Virus record (IMG/VR): IMGVR_UViG_3300020469_005214
Coordinates: 1 to 64,000 of that record
Source: a virus
Strand: one strand, 5' to 3'
Length of the DNA stretch: 64,000 nt
A model generated the notes under the pieces. It had not been told where the DNA came from, did no database searches, and saw only the letters and a list, made by a program, of their open reading frames with translations. Below, piece by piece: positions 24,883 through 35,628 of the stretch. A program made the position numbers and the translations under genes. Every line of letters begins with the position of its first letter. Position 1 is the stretch's first letter.

Positions 24883-26563
24883 TACAACAGAAATTCCAGA
24901 ACCAAACATTTCTATTACCCAAACTCCTATTTTTTATAATAAAAAATGGGGATTTTCAGAAACTATAACTCTGACTGGAAAAATTATTGATCCTACTGGA
25001 TACTTAGGGTTATTGGAGGCACAAAACACCATTTTGTCAACTTATGGAATAACAGATGGAGCTTTAATAATAGGAGAGATTGAACGAACTAATGTTTTTT
25101 TACAAAGTGTCGATTTTGCTCCTTCAAATTTTTTATCCAATATTGATTATACTGTAGTGTTAGTATGCTATCCCAATGATAAGTTTACATCGGCAGGAAT
25201 AATTAATCCTATAAACACATGGAATTTTTCAGAAACCAGAGAGAGGGTTTTGACAGTCACACATACTGTTTCTGCGGCTGGAATAAATGATGCAGGTTTA
25301 GATGAAACAGGATTTGATAATGCTCGTGAATTTGTTCAAGCTTTAGTTTATCCAGCAAGTACTGCAGCAATTCCAGCAAATTTTTCAAAATGCTTTCAGG
25401 AACAAGATGAAAGTGGAGGATCAAGTGAGGGTGGTGGATCATCAGGGTCAGAAGATCCACCTATAAGTTCAAGCTCCGAGTTTGTGTTAATAAGTCAAGC
25501 AGAAAATATAAACAGAGTTAATGGAACATATTCTATTACAGAGGTTTATGAGATTGACTTGCTTGACCCTAGTAGTAAATCTAAAATGACTTTTACCATT
25601 AGTGTAGATGAACCAGTTCAGGGTTTTCATAAGGCTTCTATATCTGGAACAATTACTGGCGGAATAAATACAACAATGACAGAACTAGAGACAATTTTTG
25701 ATACTGTAGATTTTAAACAAAAAATAGAAGACTCTCACAGCATAACACTGAATGAAACCCCAATTACAAAAACAAAAAAACTAAATGATAAAGCCCAATC
25801 TATATCCTTTAGTTTTGAATTTGACGATGCGGTAACTAATATTGATGACGATACATTAATATTAGACTTGTCTTTAAATGAAAGTAAAGGGGAAGATAAA
25901 ATAAAAAAATATACTTTACGCGGAACTTTAAAAGGAAGATCAGATTTAACAGACAGATTCTCTCTTATTGAAAGCGCTTATAATGAAAAGATAGATATTT
26001 ATAAAAGCGAGAATGTGTTCGCACTTTTTTCTAATTATTATGATATTGACGATGTTAGCAAGAATTATACTTCAGCTAGTGTTACAAAAAATAAATTTAA
26101 GGGAGAAATAAATTTTTCTGTTAGTGCAACAAATGAAGATCCTCCGCCACATGAAAAATTTGAAAAATTTGATCATACTGTTAATATAGAATATCCATTT
26201 TATAGAGCAAAACCCTATGCACTAGTTGGTGAAGTATTTTTAAAAGCTAACAGCGACACAGAGCAATACGTTCTTCAGAATTTAGAATACTTTGAAAGGG
26301 GCAAATTATCAATTAATGGTACTGCGGTAATTAGAGATGATGTTGATCTAGACGAAGGAATAGGTTTAGTTAATGATGAAGTTATATCTATTGCAAGTGA
26401 ATTTCTATCAGGAGATGAAGTGTTAAATGTAAAACAAATAGAATCAAAACCGAGTTTTGGAAAAAAAATTACATTTAGATATTCTTGGGACTATTCTGAA
26501 AGACCAATCAACATTATCGAAGATCTGTCCCTTGTTAATATGTCCAGTCAAAGCGGTCTTTAA
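24872..26563 (+). CDS. Two-domain distal tail protein, paralogue of the preceding gene
   Basis: 563 residues with the same architecture as its neighbour: a beta domain (residues about 1-185) with KWGFSETITLTGKIID, a Gly/Ser/Pro linker (about 190-210), and repeated beta units, ending KKITFRYSWDYSERPINIIED. The C-terminal MTF/ITF strand with an aromatic pair corresponds to the end of the 552-residue protein. It overlaps the previous gene by 11 nt and ends 8 nt before the convergent minus-strand block. Likely role: tail tip component. This is inferred from architecture and gene order. Confidence 0.6.
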   Translation: MSSDTTEIPEPNISITQTPIFYNKKWGFSETITLTGKIIDPTGYLGLLEAQNTILSTYGITDGALIIGEIERTNVFLQSVDFAPSNFLSNIDYTVVLVCYPNDKFTSAGIINPINTWNFSETRERVLTVTHTVSAAGINDAGLDETGFDNAREFVQALVYPASTAAIPANFSKCFQEQDESGGSSEGGGSSGSEDPPISSSSEFVLISQAENINRVNGTYSITEVYEIDLLDPSSKSKMTFTISVDEPVQGFHKASISGTITGGINTTMTELETIFDTVDFKQKIEDSHSITLNETPITKTKKLNDKAQSISFSFEFDDAVTNIDDDTLILDLSLNESKGEDKIKKYTLRGTLKGRSDLTDRFSLIESAYNEKIDIYKSENVFALFSNYYDIDDVSKNYTSASVTKNKFKGEINFSVSATNEDPPPHEKFEKFDHTVNIEYPFYRAKPYALVGEVFLKANSDTEQYVLQNLEYFERGKLSINGTAVIRDDVDLDEGIGLVNDEVISIASEFLSGDEVLNVKQIESKPSFGKKITFRYSWDYSERPINIIEDLSLVNMSSQSGL

Positions 26564-26571
26564 GTTAAATA

Positions 26572-27540
26572 TTATGACTCCTCTTCGTCTCTTTCAAGGA
26601 GATCAAGAGATGATAAAGTTTCTTGAGCCAACAAAGATAATTCTTCGGATTCAATCTTTCCTTCTTGGAATTTTTGTGTTTCATCAGAAATTGACCAATT
26701 TTTTCTATTTATCTTCATTTCAGTTTGATCATTATTAAAATCAACTTCTGAAATAAAGCCAAAGCCAGAAAGTGGTGTTTCTAATAGATTGTTGGTTGGT
26801 GAAAAAATAAGGTTAAGGGAAAACAAGCTTGATAAACCAGCGAATTCGATGATTCCTACTGGAAAACCAGGTCCGTTTGTAGTATAGCCCTTTCCAATAG
26901 AGAATGCTTTGACGAGATATGTTCCATCTTTTAGATTTAAAATACGTGTGGTATCTATTGTAAGATTAGGTCCACTATGTATTTGCCCAGTCATTCTTTC
27001 GTAGTTTTCTGTAAATTGTGGAAAGGTTGTGGTTCTAGTTATAAAAGTATTAATAATTGGAACCGGTACGGGTGGCACGGTCAGACCGACAGGAAAAAAT
27101 ATAATTTTCAGAGATACAATGAGAACACTTAATTTGAGCTGTCTAAACTGAAATGTAAGATCTTGAATATTACGACTAGAAGCTTTTACATAATTTGCTA
27201 TATCAAATCTTTCTACCTCGCCTTCTTTTTCGTAATAAAGCTCTGTGGTTCTGCCGTCTACTTCTGCTAGTCTTGTTTGTTTTGCTTCTTCTAACTCTTC
27301 TCCTTCTAACCCCTCTTCTACTCCTCCCACTTCTTTCACTGCTTGACTTTTACAAGCCTGAAAAAGAAAACTATTCATAAAATATAGATTTCCTATTTTA
27401 GGTTTTTGATCTAAAGTTTCCCAGAGTGTACCGTCAAAATTAATGGGCTGACTTTTTCTTTTTTTATTGAAAATTTCATCAAAATATTCTTCAGTACCCG
27501 GTGTATGAAAGTTAGCGATACTTGGTGTTTCTTCGTGCAT
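26572..27540 (-). CDS. Unknown tail-region protein
   Basis: 322 residues, last gene of the minus-strand block. It has an acidic helical segment (GVEEGLEGEELEEAKQTR), one strongly hydrophobic stretch at about 137-160 (LSVLIVSLKIIFFPVGL then PPVPVPI) that could cross a membrane or be buried, a beta-rich second half, and an acidic end (LLERDEEES). It begins 1 nt after the stop of the 301-residue gene. Not assigned. The hydrophobic stretch is unusual for a virion protein, which is worth noting. Confidence 0.55.
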   Translation of the reverse strand: MHEETPSIANFHTPGTEEYFDEIFNKKRKSQPINFDGTLWETLDQKPKIGNLYFMNSFLFQACKSQAVKEVGGVEEGLEGEELEEAKQTRLAEVDGRTTELYYEKEGEVERFDIANYVKASSRNIQDLTFQFRQLKLSVLIVSLKIIFFPVGLTVPPVPVPIINTFITRTTTFPQFTENYERMTGQIHSGPNLTIDTTRILNLKDGTYLVKAFSIGKGYTTNGPGFPVGIIEFAGLSSLFSLNLIFSPTNNLLETPLSGFGFISEVDFNNDQTEMKINRKNWSISDETQKFQEGKIESEELSLLAQETLSSLDLLERDEEES

Positions 27541-27541
27541 A

Positions 27542-28447
27542 TTATTCGCCGCCTCCTTCGCCGCCTGATTCTGTTTTGTTGAAATAATTTGAACTTAACT
27601 GACCAGGTCTAAATTGTTTAGAAATATTAAGAACTGGGAGTTCATTAGAAAGACCATGAGTTACTTCAAGATGACTACCAATACAGCCGACTATATACAT
27701 ATAAGGTATAGCAGTCTCGCTAGCATCATACATGATCAGGCTGCCAGGGTCTGTAAATATATCTTTGCTTAAATATCCAAGTAATACATATGCTTTTCTT
27801 TGAACATTTTCTATGTTTAGCTCCTCTGCGGTAGGTTCTTCGCCTGTAGGCATAAAAATAAACTTTTCTTCGTCATCTAATTCAAAATTAAAAAGATATG
27901 AAGAAGGAAAAGTAGGCCAACCCAATAACTTTTCATCTCCTTGGGCAAAATCAGTGCGTTCTGATTCTTCTCCAGGAATAAATCCTACCCCATTGCCATT
28001 AACAGGCCCATAAACAATTGCAGCTGAACGAATGTCTAAATTTGCATGTAAATCTAATTCTAAATATATATAGTCTCTTTTCTGAGGATCATCGTCCCAT
28101 CTAGGTGTAAAATCTATTCCCAAACCTTTAATATGAAAGGCTTCGTATGGAGCAGTCCTTGCTTCTGGCGTAACTTCTTGATCAAAGCTGGGATCTGCAA
28201 TAACCTCTGTAACTTCTACTCCAGCGTCTGTTGCATATAAGATAGATGCCTCTTCTGCCTCTTTTTGTTTTGCTGTCATGAACATTCGAGAAGATATTCT
28301 TAAATCTTGTTCTGTGCCATCTTCGCCTCCACCTAAAACAATGTCAGAACCAAGTGGTCTATATCTTTTAGTAGCGATTCTAATACTACTCCTTTCTTCA
28401 ATTTGAATGGTTTGCGTTCCAGTTTTTATAATTCTAAATCCTGACAT
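27542..28447 (-). CDS. Unknown tail-region protein
   Basis: 301 residues, beta-rich, not recognised. An N-terminal SGFRIIKTGTQTIQIEERSS is followed by acidic loops, a central region with DYIYLELDLHANLDIRSAA (a strand pair that could lie in a receptor or baseplate protein), and a Gly/Glu-rich end (SGGEGGGE). It sits 2 nt after the 2,392-residue gene and 1 nt before the 322-residue gene, so the three are one unit. No catalytic motif seen. Confidence 0.55.
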   Translation of the reverse strand: MSGFRIIKTGTQTIQIEERSSIRIATKRYRPLGSDIVLGGGEDGTEQDLRISSRMFMTAKQKEAEEASILYATDAGVEVTEVIADPSFDQEVTPEARTAPYEAFHIKGLGIDFTPRWDDDPQKRDYIYLELDLHANLDIRSAAIVYGPVNGNGVGFIPGEESERTDFAQGDEKLLGWPTFPSSYLFNFELDDEEKFIFMPTGEEPTAEELNIENVQRKAYVLLGYLSKDIFTDPGSLIMYDASETAIPYMYIVGCIGSHLEVTHGLSNELPVLNISKQFRPGQLSSNYFNKTESGGEGGGE

Positions 28448-28449
28448 AA

Positions 28450-31400
28450 TTATTTGTCTCCATGTATTGGTATTCTATACCCAGTTAAATTTATTCCCGT
28501 AATTACTAATTCAGCAACATCAGGTTCATTGTTTGTATCACTGTAATCTATTAAATCACTAGGAACGTAATCAATGTATGTATTAAATTGACTTGGGAAA
28601 GTACCCATATTTGTAAAACCTTGATCATAAATAGAAGTTACGGTACCAGCAGGAATATTGTCTCTAAAATTAATGAATTTGAAAAATCTTCCAGTAAATA
28701 ATTCAAATGTACCAGTAAAGGTTTTAATTCCAGTAAATATATTAATTGCACCAGTAATTTCTCCAGTATAATCTACCTGATAGATACCAGTGTTATCAAC
28801 CGTTTCTATAGCTCTACCAGTAAAGAGCCCGTAACCAGTTAATGACTGATGAATATCTTTACCACCAGTAAAAGTATTTGATTGAAATGTAGGTTTTCCA
28901 CCGCTTCCGAAAGAATTAACTTGTATTGAATTGCCAAGTTCTCCTAGTCTATTCGCAAAAATTTGTAATGTGTCGATATCGACTATTGATGATGTAAATC
29001 CTGAATCACCACTATTAATAACATTAGACAACCCAGTTATATCATTAAATAAATTTGGTAGTGCATTGCCTGTACTATTTATAAAACCATTATTTCCAAG
29101 TATTATTCTATCACCTATAACTGGACTGTTGTAATTTAATATTATTTGAGCATTAATATATCCAGTAGGAGTAGAACCAAATACCTCCAGCTCTATTCCT
29201 TCTAATTTTATATTATCAGAGTCTTCAGTTAAAAGTCCATTTTGATTCTGGAGCAACATTTTTCCTGCCAAAAGAACAGATTCAGATCTAAAAAAGTCAA
29301 AACTACCACTTCCATCATTTATAAATCCAGTCTCTGAGCCGCTGATTGTTGCGAAGCTGTTAATTCCGCTTTGTAGTGCCTTAACATTTCCAATACCAGT
29401 AAATCTAGTAGAGCCTTCAAGATCTATAAATACTTGTTCATCAGTTGCTATATCAGACAAATTATTTACTTCATTTACCTCCACTTCAAAATTTCCAAAT
29501 CCAGTAACTAATTCTACAACCGGTATTTCATTAAGTAATTTGCTAGTGCCTGTATCGTAGAATAATCCAGTAATATTTCCAGAAACCACCCCAACCCCAC
29601 TTATAGTGTCAATATAATTGGCGAAAAAATCAGTAGCATAAATTTGCTGTCCATCATGGAAAAACTCTGAATTTATAACTCCAGTTTTACGCTCGCTTAC
29701 AGCCAAGATTCCAGAAGGGCTCGTACCTACATGCATACCAGTTAGACTTCCAGTAACTTGAACTTCTAAATCTCCAGAATAAGTGGCATCGAACAAAGTA
29801 ATGTCTTGCGATCCACTTCGCTCAAATGTATACTCAGTTGGTCCATATAAATTAACTTCGTCAAATATAACTGTTCCACTTTGTGATTCGCAGCCCTCTA
29901 CTCCAGTAATAATACTAAAGCCACTATATAATAATCTATAATATCTATAATCTATTTCGTTATCAAATACAAAGCCAGTTCTAAAACTAATGCTTGGTTC
30001 AACTGCTGAATTTGATTCTGCACTCTCATCTTCATCTATTATATCAGAAAGTGAAGTAATAGAGATGTCGCTAAAAAACAAAGAGGCTGTATCAATAGGA
30101 TAGACTGCAACTTCATCGGTAATTTCGAAAGTAGCTTGTGGCTCTAATGGAGCCGTAAATGATCCCTTAAAATACACGTTGTTTGATGGAAATATGTTTT
30201 GACCTTCAAAGCCTGTAAAAAATCCACTATATGATATGGTTTGCACTTTGGCTTGGTCACGTTCTGTCTCCAACTCTATGGCTCCATCCGTTTCACATTT
30301 TACAAAACCAGTATGTACATAATCTGCATCAGTTGGAACTTTTCCACTATTAAGAGGGTGACCAGCTGGTACCTCTATTTGTTGAAAATCTCTACACCCA
30401 CTACAATCTTGTCCTTGATCTTGAGTGATTTGGAAAATATTGCCAAATGAGTCAACACCACTATCAATAACGATAGTTCTCGTCCTTCTGACTATTTCTC
30501 TATTAGCTAGAGGACATTCAGCCAAAATATCTGGCGTTTCAGGGGGTCCATCTTCTTCCTCTTTTGGTTTTACTATCGTATAACCATTGACGAAACCAAG
30601 TAGAGAACCAGAATAATTCCCACTATATTCATATCGAATAGAGTGCTCATTAAAATCTGACACATCTATTCCCGATGGAAATTCAATTCCAGTAAATGCA
30701 CTGGTGCCAGAATTTAGAAAACTTATACCATTAGATTGTATTGTATTTAAAAATGCTCCATCAGTTCCAGATTGAATTACGTGATCAATTGAATTTATAC
30801 TTATAAAATCGACTCCATTTTTTTCATTGTCAACCCTTAATTCAGAACCTTCTCTGAATTCTATTGGGTCTGTATTGATTTCAAATCCGTCACTTATGAT
30901 TTCATGAGTATCTAGGCTATAATCAAAATCTTTTAACATTAGATTTTTCCAACGCTGACCGTTATCACTACCCTGAAATGCTATTGAAAGTGGCATTGAA
31001 TACTGATATTTGCTACTAGGTACTCCATATGTATTTTCAAACTCAATTTTATAATTGCCCATATCTCCAAAAATAAGAGACTCTATTGTTAAAAAGTTAG
31101 GAGTAAGAGCAGTAGCTTTTAATAATGGTCCATTGTAAAAGTCTCCACTTGTATCTCCTGCAAATTCAGAAATTCCAGTTTTAAACTGCTGCCATATACC
31201 TCTCTTATTTACCCCTAATGAGAAATCATTATAATAACCATTAAGTAAATAAGCTAATTCAACTGCGTTACTAAATGTACTATGACTATTACCAAATCTG
31301 TCATAATAAAAATTATTATCCAAATTATAAATATCAGGAAAGCCAGTTCCATAAGCCTCTAAATACGCACCAGAGTAATCAAAATTGTATGGACTAAACT

Positions 31401-34400
31401 GCAAATAGTCACCAATATTTAATTTATTCAGCGTTATTGATCCACTATAAAGAGCCCCAGAAACTATATTTGATTTAGGGCCATCCTGACCACCACCAGC
31501 ATCACCACCACCACCACCAGCACCGGCAGCATCTGCACCTGGACAACCTGGCGGTGGTTCGCATAAGTTATTATCATCATCATCATCATCAGTATCCTCA
31601 TCTTCTTTTTTACTAAGTTCACTTAATAAATCTAAATTACAAATAAAACCAACGTCTTTCCAGTCTGCTTTTGGCTTATTATTTTCTCCAACAAAAAGTG
31701 GATCAGAAGAAGTAATCGTTTCTTGATATTTAAGGGAAAAACCAACTCCTTGAGCTATATTATATGGGATTCCAGTTGTGTCATATTGAATATATGCCAT
31801 ATCTTGAACAAAGTCTTGCTTTATATCTCTAGTTACAGGAATTAAGCCACTACCACCTGAGTAGAATACGTATGATTCTCCCCAAGGACCGCCACCGTCT
31901 TCAGACAAGTATTCGCTCCGACTTAATTGCGACTGTTCGAAAGAAATAATCTTACCTGAAACACTGGGACTTTCATCTATATATCCTCCTTCTACTTTGC
32001 TAATAAAGCCGTCATTCCAAAATAGTAAAGCCGTCCAAGGAACTAGTCTACTTTTGTTTCCCCAACCATCAAAAACTACTACCTCTAATTTATCTTCAGG
32101 AAAAATTTCGCCATCATATCTCCAAACATATTCTGGACTAGAATTTCCAGTTGTTTCAGAAAGATAAGGCCATGTCATAGTATCAAATATAAAATTATTA
32201 TAAGCAGTGCCAAATCCAAGTATTGAGGAGCCTCTATTAGAGGCATTGCTCAGAAAACCATTACCTTCGGTAGATATATTAAAAATAGGAGGAACAAATG
32301 GTTTTGAAAAAACTCCTACAGACAAACTGTTAGAGTTTTCATCATATTCACTATTATTTGGTAATGGCTTGGCGTTCCAAGCCCTTAATACTCTCTTGTC
32401 ATCAACTACTACCAGCTCTATACTTGAATATACAACAGGGCTACCAAATGCTTCAATTTCATCTATTCTATCTTGATAAGAAACAACAAATTCTCCACGC
32501 CCATGCCAACTACTGGTAACCCTAAATACTTGATTATCATCAGTACTTAAATTTGTTATGTTATAATCAGCACCTGCTGCAGTCGTAATTTTACCGCCTA
32601 CTACGTATACCGAATAAGGGGGCTGATGAGAATACCACATTATATTTCTGGCGGGTGATACAATAATTTCGTCGTTTCGTAGTATTGCAAAATCATCATC
32701 TACAAAATTAGGTTCACCACCTCTTGTAGTTTTTGCTCTAATTTCTAACTGTTTAATATAAAGAGAGCTTGGAGGTCGATAATTTTGTTGTGAATATTCA
32801 GCATCTTCAAGAAATAATTCAGGCAAATAATCATTTAAATCTTGATTATCGATGTCCAATATTGCTTTTATATCAAGATTAGCGAAACCCTTAGTAACTA
32901 CCGTACTAATCAGATTACTGAAATTCGCTGAGTTAACATCACTCATATTTATCCATTGAGCGTTGCATTCGGATACTAAAGAATTTAAAAAGGATTCAAA
33001 ATGAGGTTGTAGTTCTATTGGATCACCAAATTGATCTTTAGTAGTAGTAAAAAAAATAGTTTGGATTTCTTTGGTTGATAAGATCGATAAAGCACTTCCT
33101 TTAATAGACGGACTAGAAGTATCCTGTTCGTCTGTAAACGCACATAAAACAACCTTCCTGTCGTTATAACCATCAAATCCACCAGCATTATCTATATCTA
33201 CAATTGCGTGAGCCAATTCTTCCTTGCCCCCACCAATATTTATGTAATCAGTGATATTATTTAACACGGCTTGGAACTCTTCATAAGAGCTTGGATTAAA
33301 CACCATATCCGTATCTGCATACTCATTTAAAATACCAGCGAAGTAACCTGGGCCGCTATAATAATCATATGAATAAATTGCTGCATTAATTATTCGAAAA
33401 TTAAAAAGTTCAGATGCAGCTATAGCAGCAGAGCAATTTCTTATATTGTCATTCATAGAGCCAGATCTATCAAATAAAAATATGATGTCCAAATCGTCAG
33501 AAATTACCTCTTCTGTGCCTGAATCATCTACAAGTCTTACTTTACTATCGCCCGTCAAATTATTTAAATTAAAGTTACTTAAGTCTGAAATTCCATGATG
33601 ATAATCATGTGCTGGATTTACGAATCCAGTTATAGCATCATCATCTTTGTAATAAATACCAGTATAAGTCATTTCCCCTTGAAAAGTACCACTTATAATC
33701 GCACGACCTGTTCCGTCTTGTAATGTCGTTGTTCTTTCAATATTTGCGTTTGGTGGCAACAAATCTTCAACTCTTTCTTCAGTAATTCCAGAGACTACCT
33801 GATCTCCAGAAATACTTCTACTAAAAAAAGGATCAATATTCATACTGAAAGTATCTATTAAATCTGGCATACCTGTAGGCAATATTATGGCACTTGAAAG
33901 TGAAGTTTCAACTGACACCTCTCCAGTATTTGATAATAAATATGTATGAAAAATATCTCCAGATAACATGCCTGTAGATCCATTAGTATTTGCAAAATAT
34001 ATAGGATCTCCACTTACAAAATTTACATCAAAAAAGTCAAATTCTCCAGTTATTCCAGTATTTAAAGTTGAATCAACATCAAGAAGTCCAGAAGCTAAAT
34101 AAACTTCTCCAGAAACTGATGGAGTTCCAGTTACAGTAACTGATGAAGCAAAAGAAACTACATATCCACTTAAATTAACTGGGGCAAAAACACAAAAATC
34201 ATTAAAATTAACAGACGCTTCTCTCTGTCCGCCATCAACATACGGTTCTCCGCTGTAAGGAACATATTGAATGTCTCCAGTTACTAATTGATCGCCGATA
34301 TTTGATCCAGAAACCTTAATTACATAATTACCAGAAGGTCTGAAATAATTATCAAAAAAGTATTGTTCAAATATATTTTTAAATGAAATATTACCGCTTA

Positions 34401-35628
34401 TTGATAAATCTAAAGTTCCTCTAAATTTATCTTCATAATAAATCCCATAAGTTTTTGCTCTCAATGTCACTGGTTTGAAAAAGGGGATAGTATTTATTAG
34501 AAGACCTCCAGTTATTTCTCCCGTTCTTTCTCCTGAAATGAGTCCTGACCCAATATAAGTGTATAAACTTGTATCAACCTGAAAAGTATCCGCTGGGGCT
34601 AACCATCTTTGTTGAGCACCATCAATCATGTTAATATTTTGAAGGTTAAAGAATTCAGGTATTCTTTTGATTTGATCTACATAAGCATTATCTGAAGGTG
34701 AATAACCAGCAGAAAATGTCGTAATACCTGATAAAGGATTTGAGGCTGCAGTGTTTGTAGATGTATTGTAATAATCGTATACAGGAATTTGCAAAGCCTG
34801 AATTTGATCTATTATATCTTGCTCAAAAACACCTGCGCCGTCTTCACCAAAATCAAAGGTGCTAGTGTCACTGTCTCTTAATAAAAATACTTTCCTATCT
34901 CTACTGCTTTGCCTATTGAGAGCTTGCTGTAACCATTTGAATTTTTTTGTGCCGTTGCTCCCACCCACATTAAGTCCTGTTGCCAAAAAGCCAGTCAAAT
35001 ATGCTCTTCCAGTTTCGGTTTCAGCATCTACAAAAGGATTGTTTCGAAATGCCAGAACTAAAGGAATTATGTTAACTGAACCTCTTAAACCACTAAAAAA
35101 AGTGTTTGCGAAATTAGAAAAACCACCACCGAACGCACTCGTTCCTCTGGTAACCAATACCGTACTTTGACCAGAAAATGTATTTGTAGGAGACTCTCCA
35201 GTTTCTGCATCATATCCTCCAGTTAAGGTTCCTTCTGAAAATCCAGAATATCGGAGACCTCCGACTAAAATAGTAGCCATACTATTGTCAATATCTCCAG
35301 AAAATTCAAGACCAGTCCAAGTATAATAATCATGATTTCTTAAACTTCTATCGAAATCAGTGCGCCAAACGCTATTAATACCAATTTCTTCTTTTCTAAA
35401 TTCTAAACTTTCAGAAGGTGGATCTTCTGGATAAAATTTATTAACAGGATCAATATAATAGCTACCAACGTTAGTTTCTAAATCGTACAAAAGATTACTA
35501 GAAACCCTATTGCCAATATTGAAAAAATCTGGAAGATCAAAGTTTGATAAAGGCAGATTGGTTTCTACATCCAAAATATCTCCAGTAGATAGGTCATATC
35601 TTCCAGTTGATGTATAATAATCTGACAT
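28450..35628 (-). CDS. Giant tail protein with von Willebrand A domain
   Basis: 2,392 residues. A vWA domain spans about 710-930: LDIIFLFDRSGSMND has the MIDAS pattern DxSGS at residue 720, followed by a conserved-looking GGKEELAHAIVDID and CAFTDEQD strand. vWA domains bind proteins or glycans through a metal ion. The rest is beta-rich, with many short strands ending in SG/TG (GYDAETGESP, TGEVSVETS) and a disordered Asp/Gly linker at about 1336-1385. A segment near 2120 (LLQNQNGLLTEDSDNIKLE) matches C-termini of two other proteins. A discoidin-like stretch (AFQGSDNGQRWKNL) lies near 1545-1560. Likely role: tail fibre or tip adhesin. Confidence 0.85.
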   Translation of the reverse strand: MSDYYTSTGRYDLSTGDILDVETNLPLSNFDLPDFFNIGNRVSSNLLYDLETNVGSYYIDPVNKFYPEDPPSESLEFRKEEIGINSVWRTDFDRSLRNHDYYTWTGLEFSGDIDNSMATILVGGLRYSGFSEGTLTGGYDAETGESPTNTFSGQSTVLVTRGTSAFGGGFSNFANTFFSGLRGSVNIIPLVLAFRNNPFVDAETETGRAYLTGFLATGLNVGGSNGTKKFKWLQQALNRQSSRDRKVFLLRDSDTSTFDFGEDGAGVFEQDIIDQIQALQIPVYDYYNTSTNTAASNPLSGITTFSAGYSPSDNAYVDQIKRIPEFFNLQNINMIDGAQQRWLAPADTFQVDTSLYTYIGSGLISGERTGEITGGLLINTIPFFKPVTLRAKTYGIYYEDKFRGTLDLSISGNISFKNIFEQYFFDNYFRPSGNYVIKVSGSNIGDQLVTGDIQYVPYSGEPYVDGGQREASVNFNDFCVFAPVNLSGYVVSFASSVTVTGTPSVSGEVYLASGLLDVDSTLNTGITGEFDFFDVNFVSGDPIYFANTNGSTGMLSGDIFHTYLLSNTGEVSVETSLSSAIILPTGMPDLIDTFSMNIDPFFSRSISGDQVVSGITEERVEDLLPPNANIERTTTLQDGTGRAIISGTFQGEMTYTGIYYKDDDAITGFVNPAHDYHHGISDLSNFNLNNLTGDSKVRLVDDSGTEEVISDDLDIIFLFDRSGSMNDNIRNCSAAIAASELFNFRIINAAIYSYDYYSGPGYFAGILNEYADTDMVFNPSSYEEFQAVLNNITDYINIGGGKEELAHAIVDIDNAGGFDGYNDRKVVLCAFTDEQDTSSPSIKGSALSILSTKEIQTIFFTTTKDQFGDPIELQPHFESFLNSLVSECNAQWINMSDVNSANFSNLISTVVTKGFANLDIKAILDIDNQDLNDYLPELFLEDAEYSQQNYRPPSSLYIKQLEIRAKTTRGGEPNFVDDDFAILRNDEIIVSPARNIMWYSHQPPYSVYVVGGKITTAAGADYNITNLSTDDNQVFRVTSSWHGRGEFVVSYQDRIDEIEAFGSPVVYSSIELVVVDDKRVLRAWNAKPLPNNSEYDENSNSLSVGVFSKPFVPPIFNISTEGNGFLSNASNRGSSILGFGTAYNNFIFDTMTWPYLSETTGNSSPEYVWRYDGEIFPEDKLEVVVFDGWGNKSRLVPWTALLFWNDGFISKVEGGYIDESPSVSGKIISFEQSQLSRSEYLSEDGGGPWGESYVFYSGGSGLIPVTRDIKQDFVQDMAYIQYDTTGIPYNIAQGVGFSLKYQETITSSDPLFVGENNKPKADWKDVGFICNLDLLSELSKKEDEDTDDDDDDNNLCEPPPGCPGADAAGAGGGGGDAGGGQDGPKSNIVSGALYSGSITLNKLNIGDYLQFSPYNFDYSGAYLEAYGTGFPDIYNLDNNFYYDRFGNSHSTFSNAVELAYLLNGYYNDFSLGVNKRGIWQQFKTGISEFAGDTSGDFYNGPLLKATALTPNFLTIESLIFGDMGNYKIEFENTYGVPSSKYQYSMPLSIAFQGSDNGQRWKNLMLKDFDYSLDTHEIISDGFEINTDPIEFREGSELRVDNEKNGVDFISINSIDHVIQSGTDGAFLNTIQSNGISFLNSGTSAFTGIEFPSGIDVSDFNEHSIRYEYSGNYSGSLLGFVNGYTIVKPKEEEDGPPETPDILAECPLANREIVRRTRTIVIDSGVDSFGNIFQITQDQGQDCSGCRDFQQIEVPAGHPLNSGKVPTDADYVHTGFVKCETDGAIELETERDQAKVQTISYSGFFTGFEGQNIFPSNNVYFKGSFTAPLEPQATFEITDEVAVYPIDTASLFFSDISITSLSDIIDEDESAESNSAVEPSISFRTGFVFDNEIDYRYYRLLYSGFSIITGVEGCESQSGTVIFDEVNLYGPTEYTFERSGSQDITLFDATYSGDLEVQVTGSLTGMHVGTSPSGILAVSERKTGVINSEFFHDGQQIYATDFFANYIDTISGVGVVSGNITGLFYDTGTSKLLNEIPVVELVTGFGNFEVEVNEVNNLSDIATDEQVFIDLEGSTRFTGIGNVKALQSGINSFATISGSETGFINDGSGSFDFFRSESVLLAGKMLLQNQNGLLTEDSDNIKLEGIELEVFGSTPTGYINAQIILNYNSPVIGDRIILGNNGFINSTGNALPNLFNDITGLSNVINSGDSGFTSSIVDIDTLQIFANRLGELGNSIQVNSFGSGGKPTFQSNTFTGGKDIHQSLTGYGLFTGRAIETVDNTGIYQVDYTGEITGAINIFTGIKTFTGTFELFTGRFFKFINFRDNIPAGTVTSIYDQGFTNMGTFPSQFNTYIDYVPSDLIDYSDTNNEPDVAELVITGINLTGYRIPIHGDK

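Noticed and set aside
26563-26600. Terminator between the convergent tail genes at 26563 and 26572.
   Set aside because: Only short imperfect pairing and no T run; the region lies in the coding end of the minus-strand gene.
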